Below the pieces are notes generated by a model. The model ran no database searches. It was not told the origin of the DNA and saw only the letters and a program-made list of their open reading frames with translations. Below are positions 56,560 through 64,000 of a DNA stretch of 64,000 nt, one piece after another. Within the stretch, counting starts at the first letter, position 1. The number at the start of each line of letters is the position of its first letter. This DNA comes from JANNMJ01 sp031425525. Its GTDB lineage: Bacteria > Bacteroidota > Bacteroidia > Cytophagales > Hymenobacteraceae. The translations under genes were made by a program, and so were the position numbers. Location of the stretch: contig JANPJM010000059.1 of assembly GCA_031425525.1 (NCBI GenBank), positions 62,001-126,000 of the forward strand, written 5' to 3'.

Positions 56560-56680
56560 CATTGCTGACCCAACCCGGCGCTTTTCAGTCGCGTAGCTTA
56601 TGAGCCGTTCGCGCCGAAAGGCGCGGGCGGAGTTCTCTTTTACACCGGCTTCGGCCCTTATACTCACTCGTTTGCGTCGG

Positions 56681-57373
56681 ATGAAAAAGCTTCCCTTGTA
56701 CACCCTTTTCGCGCTGTCGCTGCTCGGCGCCTGCTCCAACCCCACCACCTCCGCCGACGACACCAACAAGACCGCCGCCGGTAGCCAGCAGGATTTGGCC
56801 GGGGGCTCCGGCGCGCAATCCGATTCCACGTCGGCTACCAACGTCACGGGGGCGGCCGGCGAGCGCGCTACGGATGTATCCGGCGTCGATGAACGCCCCG
56901 CCGAAGACCCCAACGCCCCCGGCGCGGCCGTCACCCCAGACGCCAATTTCATCAACTCGGCCCTCGCCGACGGCACGTTCGAAATTCAGATATCGCAGCG
57001 GATTCTGGCCGAAAAGCCGTCGGCTGAACTCAAGAATTTCGCCGATGCGATGATTCGCGACCACACCAAAGTCGGGAATGAACTGCGCGAAATCGCCAAA
57101 GTGCAGAAGATGAACATCACCGACCGCCTCAACCGCGAGCAAACCGGCCTTCTCGGCCGCGCCGAAAAACTTACCGGTAAACCCCTGCACGACCTGTACG
57201 CCACCTCCGTCGTGAAAGGCCACGAAACGGCTGTTACGCTCTTCCGCACCGCTGCCCAGAGTTCCGACCGTGCCGAACTGAAAGCCTTCGCCACCAAAAC
57301 ACTCCCCACCCTCGAAATGCATCTCAAAATGGCGCGCGACCTCCAAGCCGGTCGCCCCGTGATGAAAATGTGA
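56681..57373 (+). CDS. DUF4142 domain lipoprotein (A)
   Basis: A 230-aa protein with lipobox LLGAC. A low-complexity acidic/Ser-Thr linker is followed by a four-helix DUF4142 domain: ANFINSALADGTFEIQISQR, AELKNFADAMIRDHTKVGNE, LRAEKLTGKPLHDLY-like region and HETAVTLFRTAAQ. DUF4142 domains are ferritin-like and their role is unclear. Start at 56681 preferred for the signal peptide. Followed by a paralogue 51 bp downstream; likely one transcript. Confidence 0.85.
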   Translation: MKKLPLYTLFALSLLGACSNPTTSADDTNKTAAGSQQDLAGGSGAQSDSTSATNVTGAAGERATDVSGVDERPAEDPNAPGAAVTPDANFINSALADGTFEIQISQRILAEKPSAELKNFADAMIRDHTKVGNELREIAKVQKMNITDRLNREQTGLLGRAEKLTGKPLHDLYATSVVKGHETAVTLFRTAAQSSDRAELKAFATKTLPTLEMHLKMARDLQAGRPVMKM

Positions 57374-57424
57374 CGCGGTAATTTGAGTTATAACTTCTTG
57401 GATTCCAACCAAAATTTCTTCCAT

Positions 57425-58075
57425 ATGCTCTCCCGTCTCACCCTCGCTGCCGGTGCGCTTGCCTTACTGATGAACGCCACGGCTTGCCAAAAAACCTCCG
57501 ATTCGGCCGCATCCGGCGATGCCACTGTCGTAGAAAACCACACCGCCGATGCCGGCGACGGCACCCCCAATTCGGTAGCGAATCCCGATACGCTGCCCAC
57601 CGCCACTGCCACCGCCGACCCCTCCGACGCCAGTGCGGCCGCCGCCGCCATGCCCCTCGACGCCGCATTTATGCAGAAAGCCGCCAGCGGCGGAATGATG
57701 GAGGTGGAAGCCGCCAAGCAAGCCCAGAAATCGGCCGACCCGATGGTCAAAGGCGTGGCCGATATGATTTTGAAAGACCACACCAAAGCCAACGACGAGC
57801 TGAAAGCCCTTGCTGCCAAAAAGGACATCAAGCTACCGCCCGGCCCCATCGACGAAGCCAAAACCACCCTCGATAAGCTGATGGCCGTCAGCGGCAAGGA
57901 ATTCGACCGAATGTATCTCGACGAAATGGCGACGGCGCACGATAAAGACGTGGCGATGTTCGATAATCAGTCGAAAAACGGCCAAGACGCCGACGCCCGC
58001 GCTTTCGCCGCCAAAACCCTCCCTGCCCTGCGGATTCACACCGATATGATTAAGAAGCATCAGAAATCGATGTAG
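57425..58075 (+). CDS. DUF4142 domain lipoprotein (B)
   Basis: A 216-aa paralogue of the preceding gene with lipobox NATAC. After a Thr/Asp/Ala-rich linker comes the DUF4142 helices: AFMQKAASGGMMEVEAAKQA, VKGVADMILKDHTKANDELK, KEFDRMYLDEMATAHDKDVA, ALRIHTDMIKKHQKSM. The start at 57425 is preferred over 57383. Probably a periplasmic four-helix protein; function unknown. Confidence 0.85.
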   Translation: MLSRLTLAAGALALLMNATACQKTSDSAASGDATVVENHTADAGDGTPNSVANPDTLPTATATADPSDASAAAAAMPLDAAFMQKAASGGMMEVEAAKQAQKSADPMVKGVADMILKDHTKANDELKALAAKKDIKLPPGPIDEAKTTLDKLMAVSGKEFDRMYLDEMATAHDKDVAMFDNQSKNGQDADARAFAAKTLPALRIHTDMIKKHQKSM

Positions 58076-58115
58076 CAGTTGGCGTGGCGTATTGCTGCGC
58101 CTGCCTTGTTATGCA

Positions 58116-58147
58116 ACGGCCGACCGCTGAAATCAGCGGTCGGCCGT
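58116..58147. terminator. hairpin after the DUF4142 pair
   Basis: Perfect 15-bp arms (58116-58130 and 58133-58147) around AA, without a T-run; a possible transcription end. A second, imperfect inverted repeat (about 58163-58237) follows. Confidence 0.55.
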
Positions 58148-58342
58148 CTGCATTAGAGCGGCAACGTAACGCCAAGCTCTGGCTCGGCGACTGACGCTCG
58201 GCAGCGCGCGACACCAAGCAGGAGCTTGGCGGTACGTTAAAGCACAGCCACCGCGCGCATTGCGTTTTATCCCGCTACTGCAACATTCCGTGTACGTACA
58301 CGGTTTAAGGCGCGCGACTCATTCACCGTCGCTCGTATCTGC

Positions 58343-59476
58343 ATGTCTGAAATCCTCTTTTCCCCGGCCAAAATGGGCCCACTGACCCTCACCAATCACA
58401 TCGTGATGGCCCCCATGACCCGTAGCCGGGCGTTGGGCAACGTGCCCAACGAGTTGATGGCCGAGTATTACCGGCAGCGCGCTACGGCCGGGCTCATCAT
58501 CACGGAAGGCACCTCTCCGGCGGCCGACGGCCTCGGGTACGCCCGCATTCCCGGCCTGTTCACCGACGATCAGGCGGCCAACTGGCGCCGCGTCACGGAA
58601 ACGGTTCACCACCACGGCGGCCATATTTTCGTGCAGTTGATGCACGCCGGCCGCATTTTTCACGACCTCAATCTGCCGGAAGGCGCTGAGGGGGTGGGGC
58701 CATCGGCGGTAGCCGCCGCCGGCCAGATGTGGACCGACCAGCAGCAGATGCAAGACCACCCGACGCCCCGCGCCCTGCGGGAAGACGAGCTGGCGCGCGT
58801 GCGCGACGAGTTCGTGCATAGCGCCAAGCTCGCGATTGAGGCCGGTTTTGATGGTGTCGAGCTGCACGGGGCCAACGGCTATCTGCTCGAACAATTTCTC
58901 AATCCCGCCAGCAACCAGCGCACCGACGGTTACGGCGGCAGCGTGCAGAACCGCGCCCGCTTCGTGTTGGAAGTAGTGCGCGCCGTGGTCGAGGCCATCG
59001 GAGCGGAGCGTACGAGCATTCGCCTCTCGCCGTGGGGGATGGCGTCGGATATGCCGCATTACCCCGAAATCGACGAAACCTACGCGTACTTGGCCGAAGA
59101 ATTTCAGAAAATCGGGCTCGTATACGTTCACCTCGTCGATCACGAAGCGATGGGTGCCCCGGCCGTGCCCGAAGCTACCGTGGCCGCCATCCGCGCACAT
59201 TTCACCAACACGCTCATCCTGAGCGGCGGCTACGATACCGTCGAGCGCGCTGAAGCAGCTCTGCAAAGCGGCCGGGGCGACCTGATCGCCTTCGGCCGCC
59301 CGTTCATCGCGAACCCCGACCTCGTGGAGCGTCTCAAAACCGGCGCCCCGCTCGCCCAACCCGATCAGGCCACCTTCTACGCACCCGGCCCCGGTGGTTT
59401 CGCCGACGGCTACACCGATTACCCCACCGCCGACGGGAAGCCCGCCGGCTCGTTCTCGCCAGAGTATCAGGCGTAA
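58343..59476 (+). CDS. Old Yellow Enzyme-type alkene reductase (NemA-like)
   Basis: A 377-aa FMN-dependent reductase of alpha,beta-unsaturated carbonyls and nitro compounds. Motifs: MAPMTRSRAL near residue 23, GHIFVQLMHAGRIFH, GVELHGANGYLLEQFLNP (substrate-binding H-x2-N pair), DGYGGSVQNRARF and LILSGGYDTVERAEAAL. This is the classical OYE/NemA pattern of normal length. It ends in a strong terminator. Confidence 0.92.
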   Translation: MSEILFSPAKMGPLTLTNHIVMAPMTRSRALGNVPNELMAEYYRQRATAGLIITEGTSPAADGLGYARIPGLFTDDQAANWRRVTETVHHHGGHIFVQLMHAGRIFHDLNLPEGAEGVGPSAVAAAGQMWTDQQQMQDHPTPRALREDELARVRDEFVHSAKLAIEAGFDGVELHGANGYLLEQFLNPASNQRTDGYGGSVQNRARFVLEVVRAVVEAIGAERTSIRLSPWGMASDMPHYPEIDETYAYLAEEFQKIGLVYVHLVDHEAMGAPAVPEATVAAIRAHFTNTLILSGGYDTVERAEAALQSGRGDLIAFGRPFIANPDLVERLKTGAPLAQPDQATFYAPGPGGFADGYTDYPTADGKPAGSFSPEYQA

Positions 59477-59499
59477 CGTAAGTGAGGTAGGCGTAAATG

Positions 59500-59535
59500 A
59501 AAAAGCCCCGGCCAGCGATGGTCGGGGCTTTTTTT
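59500..59535 (+). terminator. Rho-independent terminator after the OYE gene
   Basis: AAAAAGCCCCGGCC and GGTCGGGGCTTTTT arms around AGCGAT, followed by Ts. Confidence 0.9.
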
Positions 59536-59701
59536 GGGGCGTTAGCGGAGATGACGGAAGAGTCAGAAAGGCGTACAAAACGGAGTAAAAGTGCCCAGAC
59601 TGCTTACGAACCAGAATTTGCCGAAGCAGCCGGTATTCTGTCGCGGCTACCAGGGTTTCAGATAGTACCTTGTTGCCCAAATAACTTCATCAGGCAGACA
59701 A

Positions 59702-60655
59702 ATGGATAAAAAATATCAGATCTTCATAAGCTCCACGTACGACGACCTGAAGGAGCAACGCGACCAAGTGGTAAAAGCCGTGCTGCAAATGGGCCACCTG
59801 CCCGTGGGCATGGAAATGTTCAACGCCGGTGATCAGACCCAGTGGGAAACTATCAAGAGCCACATCGATAAATCGGATTACTACATCGTGCTGCTGGCGC
59901 ACCGATACGGCTCTACCGACCCTGCTACCGGTCGCAGTTATACCGAAGCCGAATACGATTATGCCGGTACGCAAAAAGTGCCACGTCTCGGCTTCATGAT
60001 AGAAAAAGGCGTCAGGTGGACGGCTGATTTTATAGAGACCGGTCCGGCAAAAAAGAAGCTCGACGCCTTCAAGAAGAAAGTAAGCATCGGCCGTATCGTC
60101 AAGTTCTGGGATACGGCTGACAAGCTGAAGTACGAGGTGTTCGCCTCGCTCTCTAACGAAATCAGCGTGAATCCGCGCATTGGCTGGGTCCGCGCGACGG
60201 AATCAGTTAGCCCGCAAGTAGCGGATGAGTTGGCGCGGCTGAGTCGGGAAAATAAGGAGCTTCAAGATAAAATTGTTTTGATCGGCAGGAACGACGCTTT
60301 AGAAAAAATTATATCAACCCTGGAAAGCCAGCAAGCGAAAATTTACATCTCAATGGACGGCTTCAATGCGACTGAATACGCTTTTTCATTATACGAAGGT
60401 TTTGTAATTGTAAGCAGAGCTCAATTTTACCCTGAAATTGAGCAATTTCTAACGCCAGTCATTAAGCTGTTGAAAAAAAATCCTGGCTTTGAAGGGGTAA
60501 GGGAAATAAGAAATGTTTCACCACTTCTAACCGAACTTTACTTATTAGGACTAGTTGTTAGCGATCAAGCCGTGAATGGAGAGCGGTTTTGGCGTTTAAC
60601 TGATCTAGGCAAGCAGGTCTACCAGAGAATAGCCTATCACACTTCCGCTGAGTAA
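59702..60655 (+). CDS. DUF4062 domain protein, possible defence sensor
   Basis: A 317-aa protein. The N-terminal about 140 residues show the DUF4062 pattern: YQIFISSTYDDLKEQRDQVV, MGHLPVGMEMFNAGDQTQ, SDYYIVLLAHRYGS and SYTEAEYDYA. A linker then joins a C-terminal helical/winged-helix-like region (LYLLGLVVSDQAVNGERFW). DUF4062 domains occur at the N-termini of NACHT and other signalling or defence proteins. The second half is visibly AT-richer than neighbours, a sign of transfer. Its partner protein, if any, is not obvious. Confidence 0.8.
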   Translation: MDKKYQIFISSTYDDLKEQRDQVVKAVLQMGHLPVGMEMFNAGDQTQWETIKSHIDKSDYYIVLLAHRYGSTDPATGRSYTEAEYDYAGTQKVPRLGFMIEKGVRWTADFIETGPAKKKLDAFKKKVSIGRIVKFWDTADKLKYEVFASLSNEISVNPRIGWVRATESVSPQVADELARLSRENKELQDKIVLIGRNDALEKIISTLESQQAKIYISMDGFNATEYAFSLYEGFVIVSRAQFYPEIEQFLTPVIKLLKKNPGFEGVREIRNVSPLLTELYLLGLVVSDQAVNGERFWRLTDLGKQVYQRIAYHTSAE

Positions 60656-60723
60656 CACGCCACCCTGCTCCCGCCAAACGTGGCTAGTGGTGTCACAAGG
60701 CGGGCACTACCCTTTGCCCTCCG

Positions 60724-60731
60724 TAGTTTCG
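60724..60731 (+). promoter_or_regulatory. TAGTTTCG promoter-like box of the FicA-like gene
   Basis: A degenerate -7 box ending 7 nt before the ATG at 60739. Confidence 0.35.
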
Positions 60732-60738
60732 GCCCCCG

Positions 60739-60954
60739 ATGACCCTACAAGACAAATTCCCACACCTCGCCGACCCGGCGTTCCTGCAACGCCGCCTGAC
60801 GCGCACCGTGTACGGCACAATGGCCCTGGAAGAGCAGACCGTATCGGTGGGGCGCGTGGCCGAAATCGTGGTAGCCGTGGCGCACGAGTACGGCATCACG
60901 CTGCCACTGACGGCGGCCCAAGCTGCGGCCGAATCAGGTTTTGTAATAGACTGA
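60739..60954 (+). CDS. small protein resembling a FicA/VbhA-type antitoxin
   Basis: A 71-aa protein: RRLTRTVYGTMALEEQTVSV and GRVAEIVVAVAHEYG. The T-x3-E segment TMALEE (residues 27-32) resembles the (S/T)xxxE(G/N) inhibitory helix of class I Fic antitoxins, although Glu replaces the usual Gly or Asn. It is encoded on the strand opposite to a Fic protein and their 3' ends overlap by 59 bp, an unusual layout. The antitoxin role is speculative. Confidence 0.55.
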   Translation: MTLQDKFPHLADPAFLQRRLTRTVYGTMALEEQTVSVGRVAEIVVAVAHEYGITLPLTAAQAAAESGFVID

Positions 60955-61483
60955 AGTCGTGGGCATCTGCTTGGCGAATTGCGCGTAGGTAGCGGTCGCG
61001 GTCGTCGCTGGCATTGCGCTGGTAAAGCTCGATAGGCGCGTACCCTGCCTGCGCCGCCAACACATTCGTGAGCAGCCGCGCCATTCGGCCGTTGCCGTTG
61101 GTGAACGGGTGAATCGCCACTAATCGGTGATGCGCCCACGCGAGTAGCGCCGCCAAATCGTCCGCGCTTTGAGTGTGGCCGAGGCGAAAATTGACTTCCT
61201 CGACGAACTGCGCCATCAGCACCGGCACCTGCTGAAACGGCGGCGGCAGGTACGCGCCGACGTTCGGGTTAGAGCGCCGCCACTGCCCCGCCCACTCGTA
61301 GAGATGCGTCAGCGCCGTGCGGTGCAAATCCAGTAGGGTGCCCGTGGTGAGGTGCAGCGGGTATTCCAGCCGCAGAATGGCCAGCTCCGCGCGCGCAAAC
61401 CCCCGCGCCTCCTCCTCATCGAGCCGCCGGTGGTCGGTCAGGCCCAGTAAATTATCTTCGGGCTGGTCAGTGTAGTGGCCCAT
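60896..61483 (-). CDS. Fic/Doc family AMPylator-like protein
   Basis: A 195-aa Fic-domain protein. The active-site motif HPFTNGNGRMARLL (residues 125-138) has all key residues: catalytic His, Asn/Gly loop and Arg. Such enzymes transfer AMP or other groups to proteins and often act as toxins. Upstream LYEWAGQWRRSNPNVG is a typical Fic flap region. No internal (S/T)xxxE(G/N) inhibitory motif is seen, so control by a separate antitoxin is expected. Overlaps the small opposite-strand gene at its 3' end. Lies just before uvrA. Confidence 0.88.
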   Translation of the reverse strand: MGHYTDQPEDNLLGLTDHRRLDEEEARGFARAELAILRLEYPLHLTTGTLLDLHRTALTHLYEWAGQWRRSNPNVGAYLPPPFQQVPVLMAQFVEEVNFRLGHTQSADDLAALLAWAHHRLVAIHPFTNGNGRMARLLTNVLAAQAGYAPIELYQRNASDDRDRYLRAIRQADAHDFSLLQNLIRPQLGPPSVAA

Positions 61484-61490
61484 TTATTAA

Positions 61491-64000
61491 TTAGCCCACC
61501 TTCTTCGCTTTCCCCGCCGCTTTCTTCCCCTTCTTCACCGGCGCCTCCCCAACCTCGGCCTCGCCCTCTACCGCTGGGGCTTCCACCACGGTGGCGCGCT
61601 CGAAATACGTACTCGTTTCCAGCTCGATTTTGAGGAAACGGGCGGTGTGCCCTTTTTTCGATTTCGCCACTTGCTCCGGCGTGCCTTCGGCCACGATGAC
61701 GCCGCCGCCGGCGCCGCCTTCCGGCCCCATGTCGATCACGTAATCGGCGACTTTTACCAGGTCTAAGTTGTGTTCGATCACCAGCACCGTGTTGCCTTTA
61801 TCGGTGAGGCGGTGCAGTACGTCGGCAAGGTGGTGAATGTCCTGGAAGTGCAGTCCGGTGGTGGGTTCGTCGAGGATGTAGAGCGTCTGGCCAGTGTCTT
61901 TTTTGCTGAGTTCCGTTGCCAGTTTTACGCGTTGGGCTTCGCCGCCGCTTAGGGTGGTGGCTTGCTGGCCGAGGGTCAGGTAGCCGAGGCCCACATCGTT
62001 CAGAATATCGACTTTCCGCTTGATGCGCGGCTGCGCTTCAAAAAACGTGGTCGCCTGTTCGACGGTCATATTCAGCACGTCGGTGATGCTTTTGCCTTTG
62101 AAGCGCACTTCGAGCGTTTCGCGGTTGTAGCGGCGGCCCTTGCACGTCTCGCACGGCACGTGGACATCGGGCAGGAAATTCATCTCGATGGTGCGGATGC
62201 CGGCGCCTTCGCACGTTTCGCAGCGCCCGCCCTTCACGTTGAACGAGAAGCGGCCGGGGCCGTAGCCGCGAATCTTCGCTTCGGGCAGTTGGGCGTACAG
62301 TGCCCGAATGTCGGTAAACATCCCGGTGTACGTGGCGGGGTTCGAGCGCGGCGTGCGGCCAATTGGCGACTGATCGACCTCGATCACCTTATCGAGTTTT
62401 TCGAGCCCGTTGATCGCTTTGTAGGCCAGCGGCTCGCGCCGGGCGTTGAAAAAATGCCGGTTCAGAATCGGGTAGAGCGTGTCGTGAATCAAGCTCGATT
62501 TGCCCGACCCCGACACCCCCGTAATGCACACCAGCTTGCCAAGCGGTAGCTTCAGCGTCACGTTCTTGAGGTTGTGGCCCGTGGCGCCGCTCAGGGTCAA
62601 GAATTCACCCGTGCCGGGGCGTTTGACGAGCGGCACCGGCAGATGTTTTTCGCCGGTGAGGTACTGCGCCGTCAGCGAGCCCGACGCACGAATTTCATCG
62701 GGGGTGCCCGCAGCTACCACGTGGCCGCCGTGGACGCCCGCGCCCGGCCCGATGTCGAGTACGTGGTCGGCGGCGAGAATCATATCCTTGTCGTGTTCCA
62801 CCACGATCACGGAATTGCCGATGTCGCGCAGCTTTTGCAGCGCCGTAATCAGCCGCTCGTTGTCGCGCTGGTGCAGCCCGATGCTCGGCTCGTCCATGAT
62901 GTACAGCACGCCCACGAGCTGCGTCCCGATCTGCGTAGCGAGGCGAATCCGCTGGCTTTCGCCGCCGCTCAGCGTGCGCACCGCGCGGTGGAGCGTAAGG
63001 TAATCGAGGCCGACATCGAGCAGGAAACCCACGCGCTTCCGAATCTCCTTCAGCAGCTCGCGCGCAATCACATTCTGGCGCTCGTTGAGGCGGTCTTCGA
63101 GCCCTGTGAGCCAGGCGCGCAATTCCAGTAAATCGAGCGTTGCCAACTCACCGATGTGCCGCCCGTCGAGCTTGAAGTGCAGCGCCTCACGCTTGAGCCG
63201 GTAGCCTTGGCACTCCGGGCACGGCTGAGTGCGGGTGTACTCCTGAATCCAGTCGCGGATCGATTCGGAATCTGATTCGAGCTGCTCCTTCAAAAACGGA
63301 ATCAGCCCCTGAAACTCGTCGCTGGTGGCCGTGTCGGGGTCGTCGGGGCCGAAGACCAGCAGCCGCCGGGCATCGTCGGAAAGCTTGTCGATGGGCGTAC
63401 TGAGCGACGCTTTGTAGCGTTTCAGCAGCCGCCCGATTTCCTGAAAAATCCAGATGTCGCGGTACTCGCCGAGCGGCGCGATGCCGCCCTGCGAAATCGG
63501 CTTTTTGGGGTCGGGGATGAGCGAATCTTCCGTAATCTCGCGCACCTCGCCCAGGCCGTTGCACGTCGGGCAAGCGCCGTACGGCGAGTTGAACGAGAAG
63601 GTGTTCGGCGCGGGGTCGTCGTAGGCGATGCCGGTCGCGGGATCCATCAAAAACCGCGAATAGAACGCAGTTTGGCCGGAATCGGCGTCCAATACCAATA
63701 ATTGCCCTTTGCCTTGCCCCAGCGCCGTCTGCACCGATTGCGAGAGGCGGTAGCGGTCGTCGGGCGTCGGGCCGACCTTGATTTTGTCGATCACGACCTC
63801 GATGTCGTGCATTTTGTACCGGTCTACCTGCATCTTCGGCAGCAGCTCGCGCAGCTCGCCATCGACGCGTACCCGCAGGTAGCCCGACTTCCGCAATTGC
63901 TCGAACAGTTCGCGGTAATGGCCCTTGCGGCCCTTCACCACGGGCGCCAGCAGCACGAGCCGACGCTCCGGGAAACGCTCCTGAATGGAGGCTACGATCT
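61491..64000 (-). CDS. uvrA: excinuclease ABC subunit A (5' partial)
   Basis: The C-terminal about 836 codons of UvrA, the damage-recognition ATPase of nucleotide-excision repair; the frame runs off the right edge upstream of ERRLVLLAPVVKGRKG. Visible motifs: CPTCNGLGEV and CPECQGYRLK, first ABC signature LSGGESQRIRLATQIG with LYIMDEPSIGLHQRDN, second Walker A GVSGSGKSSLIHDTL, the zinc finger CETCEGAGIRTIEMNF...CETC, second signature LSGGEAQRVKLATELS and ILDEPTTGLH. The C-terminal tail is Lys/Ala-rich (KKGKKAAGKAKK). Confidence 0.96.
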   Translation of the reverse strand, partial: IVASIQERFPERRLVLLAPVVKGRKGHYRELFEQLRKSGYLRVRVDGELRELLPKMQVDRYKMHDIEVVIDKIKVGPTPDDRYRLSQSVQTALGQGKGQLLVLDADSGQTAFYSRFLMDPATGIAYDDPAPNTFSFNSPYGACPTCNGLGEVREITEDSLIPDPKKPISQGGIAPLGEYRDIWIFQEIGRLLKRYKASLSTPIDKLSDDARRLLVFGPDDPDTATSDEFQGLIPFLKEQLESDSESIRDWIQEYTRTQPCPECQGYRLKREALHFKLDGRHIGELATLDLLELRAWLTGLEDRLNERQNVIARELLKEIRKRVGFLLDVGLDYLTLHRAVRTLSGGESQRIRLATQIGTQLVGVLYIMDEPSIGLHQRDNERLITALQKLRDIGNSVIVVEHDKDMILAADHVLDIGPGAGVHGGHVVAAGTPDEIRASGSLTAQYLTGEKHLPVPLVKRPGTGEFLTLSGATGHNLKNVTLKLPLGKLVCITGVSGSGKSSLIHDTLYPILNRHFFNARREPLAYKAINGLEKLDKVIEVDQSPIGRTPRSNPATYTGMFTDIRALYAQLPEAKIRGYGPGRFSFNVKGGRCETCEGAGIRTIEMNFLPDVHVPCETCKGRRYNRETLEVRFKGKSITDVLNMTVEQATTFFEAQPRIKRKVDILNDVGLGYLTLGQQATTLSGGEAQRVKLATELSKKDTGQTLYILDEPTTGLHFQDIHHLADVLHRLTDKGNTVLVIEHNLDLVKVADYVIDMGPEGGAGGGVIVAEGTPEQVAKSKKGHTARFLKIELETSTYFERATVVEAPAVEGEAEVGEAPVKKGKKAAGKAKKVG

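Overview
The window is GC-rich chromosomal DNA from a Bacteroidota bacterium, most likely of the Hymenobacter/Cytophagales type. The evidence is a ubiE-porT pair next to a PorE-like OmpA protein (type IX secretion, T9SS), three proteins ending in a T9SS sorting domain (terminal RRLVVE or RRLVIE), promoters of the TAnnTTTG kind placed very close to start codons, starts with little Shine-Dalgarno signal, menaquinone methylation, and Bacteroidota-type small families (DUF6934, DUF4142, DUF4062). No rRNA, tRNA, insertion sequence or CRISPR array was seen.

Layout. 1-6.7 kb: PorE-like protein (cut by the left edge), ubiE-porT-SDR operon, a seven-haem cytochrome with TPRs, and a MOSC protein. 6.9-12.9 kb: accessory block with two RlaP-like nucleotidyltransferases, a frameshifted gene, two divergent pairs of very small genes, and two tandem single-HKD phospholipase-D-like proteins. 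12.9-22.8 kb: metabolic and envelope genes (esterase, saccharopine dehydrogenase family, CoA-binding protein, L,D-transpeptidase, XRE regulator, NUDIX hydrolase, glycosyltransferase), separated by large palindromes and dispersed repeats. 24.3-28.7 kb: the main discovery, a complete-looking retron. It has a reverse transcriptase with NAxxH, YADD and VTG motifs. Directly upstream is a non-coding RNA locus with a long a1/a2 inverted repeat and a TTAGC branch-site candidate. Downstream is an AT-rich gene with an RNxxxH motif suggesting a HEPN-type RNase effector. A WYL regulator, a zinc-ribbon protein and a DUF1016 nuclease remnant flank it. 28.8-35.3 kb: a secreted thiol-redox-like protein, a Blh carotenoid dioxygenase, a membrane protein, Uma2 and a DEAD-box helicase. 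36.5-47.5 kb: two giant tandem secreted M4 metalloproteases with IPT/TIG repeats. 47.7-58.1 kb: an OlsF-like acyltransferase, an ECF sigma/anti-sigma-like/outer-membrane operon, an LTA-synthase-type sulfatase carrying a palindromic repeat inside its reading frame, lipoproteins and a DUF4142 pair. 58.3-64 kb: Old Yellow Enzyme, DUF4062 protein, a Fic protein with a convergent FicA-like small gene, and uvrA (cut by the right edge).

How it fits together. T9SS components at the left edge would export the three CTD proteins encoded elsewhere in the window. The retron, DUF1016 remnant, DUF4062, Fic and small-gene pairs look like defence or toxin-antitoxin cargo, and several are visibly richer in A+T than the core genes. 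Intergenic spaces hold several repeat families: palindromes with 25-29 bp arms, TIR-bounded mini-elements and REP-like units. All function calls rest on reading motifs by eye; no database search was run.
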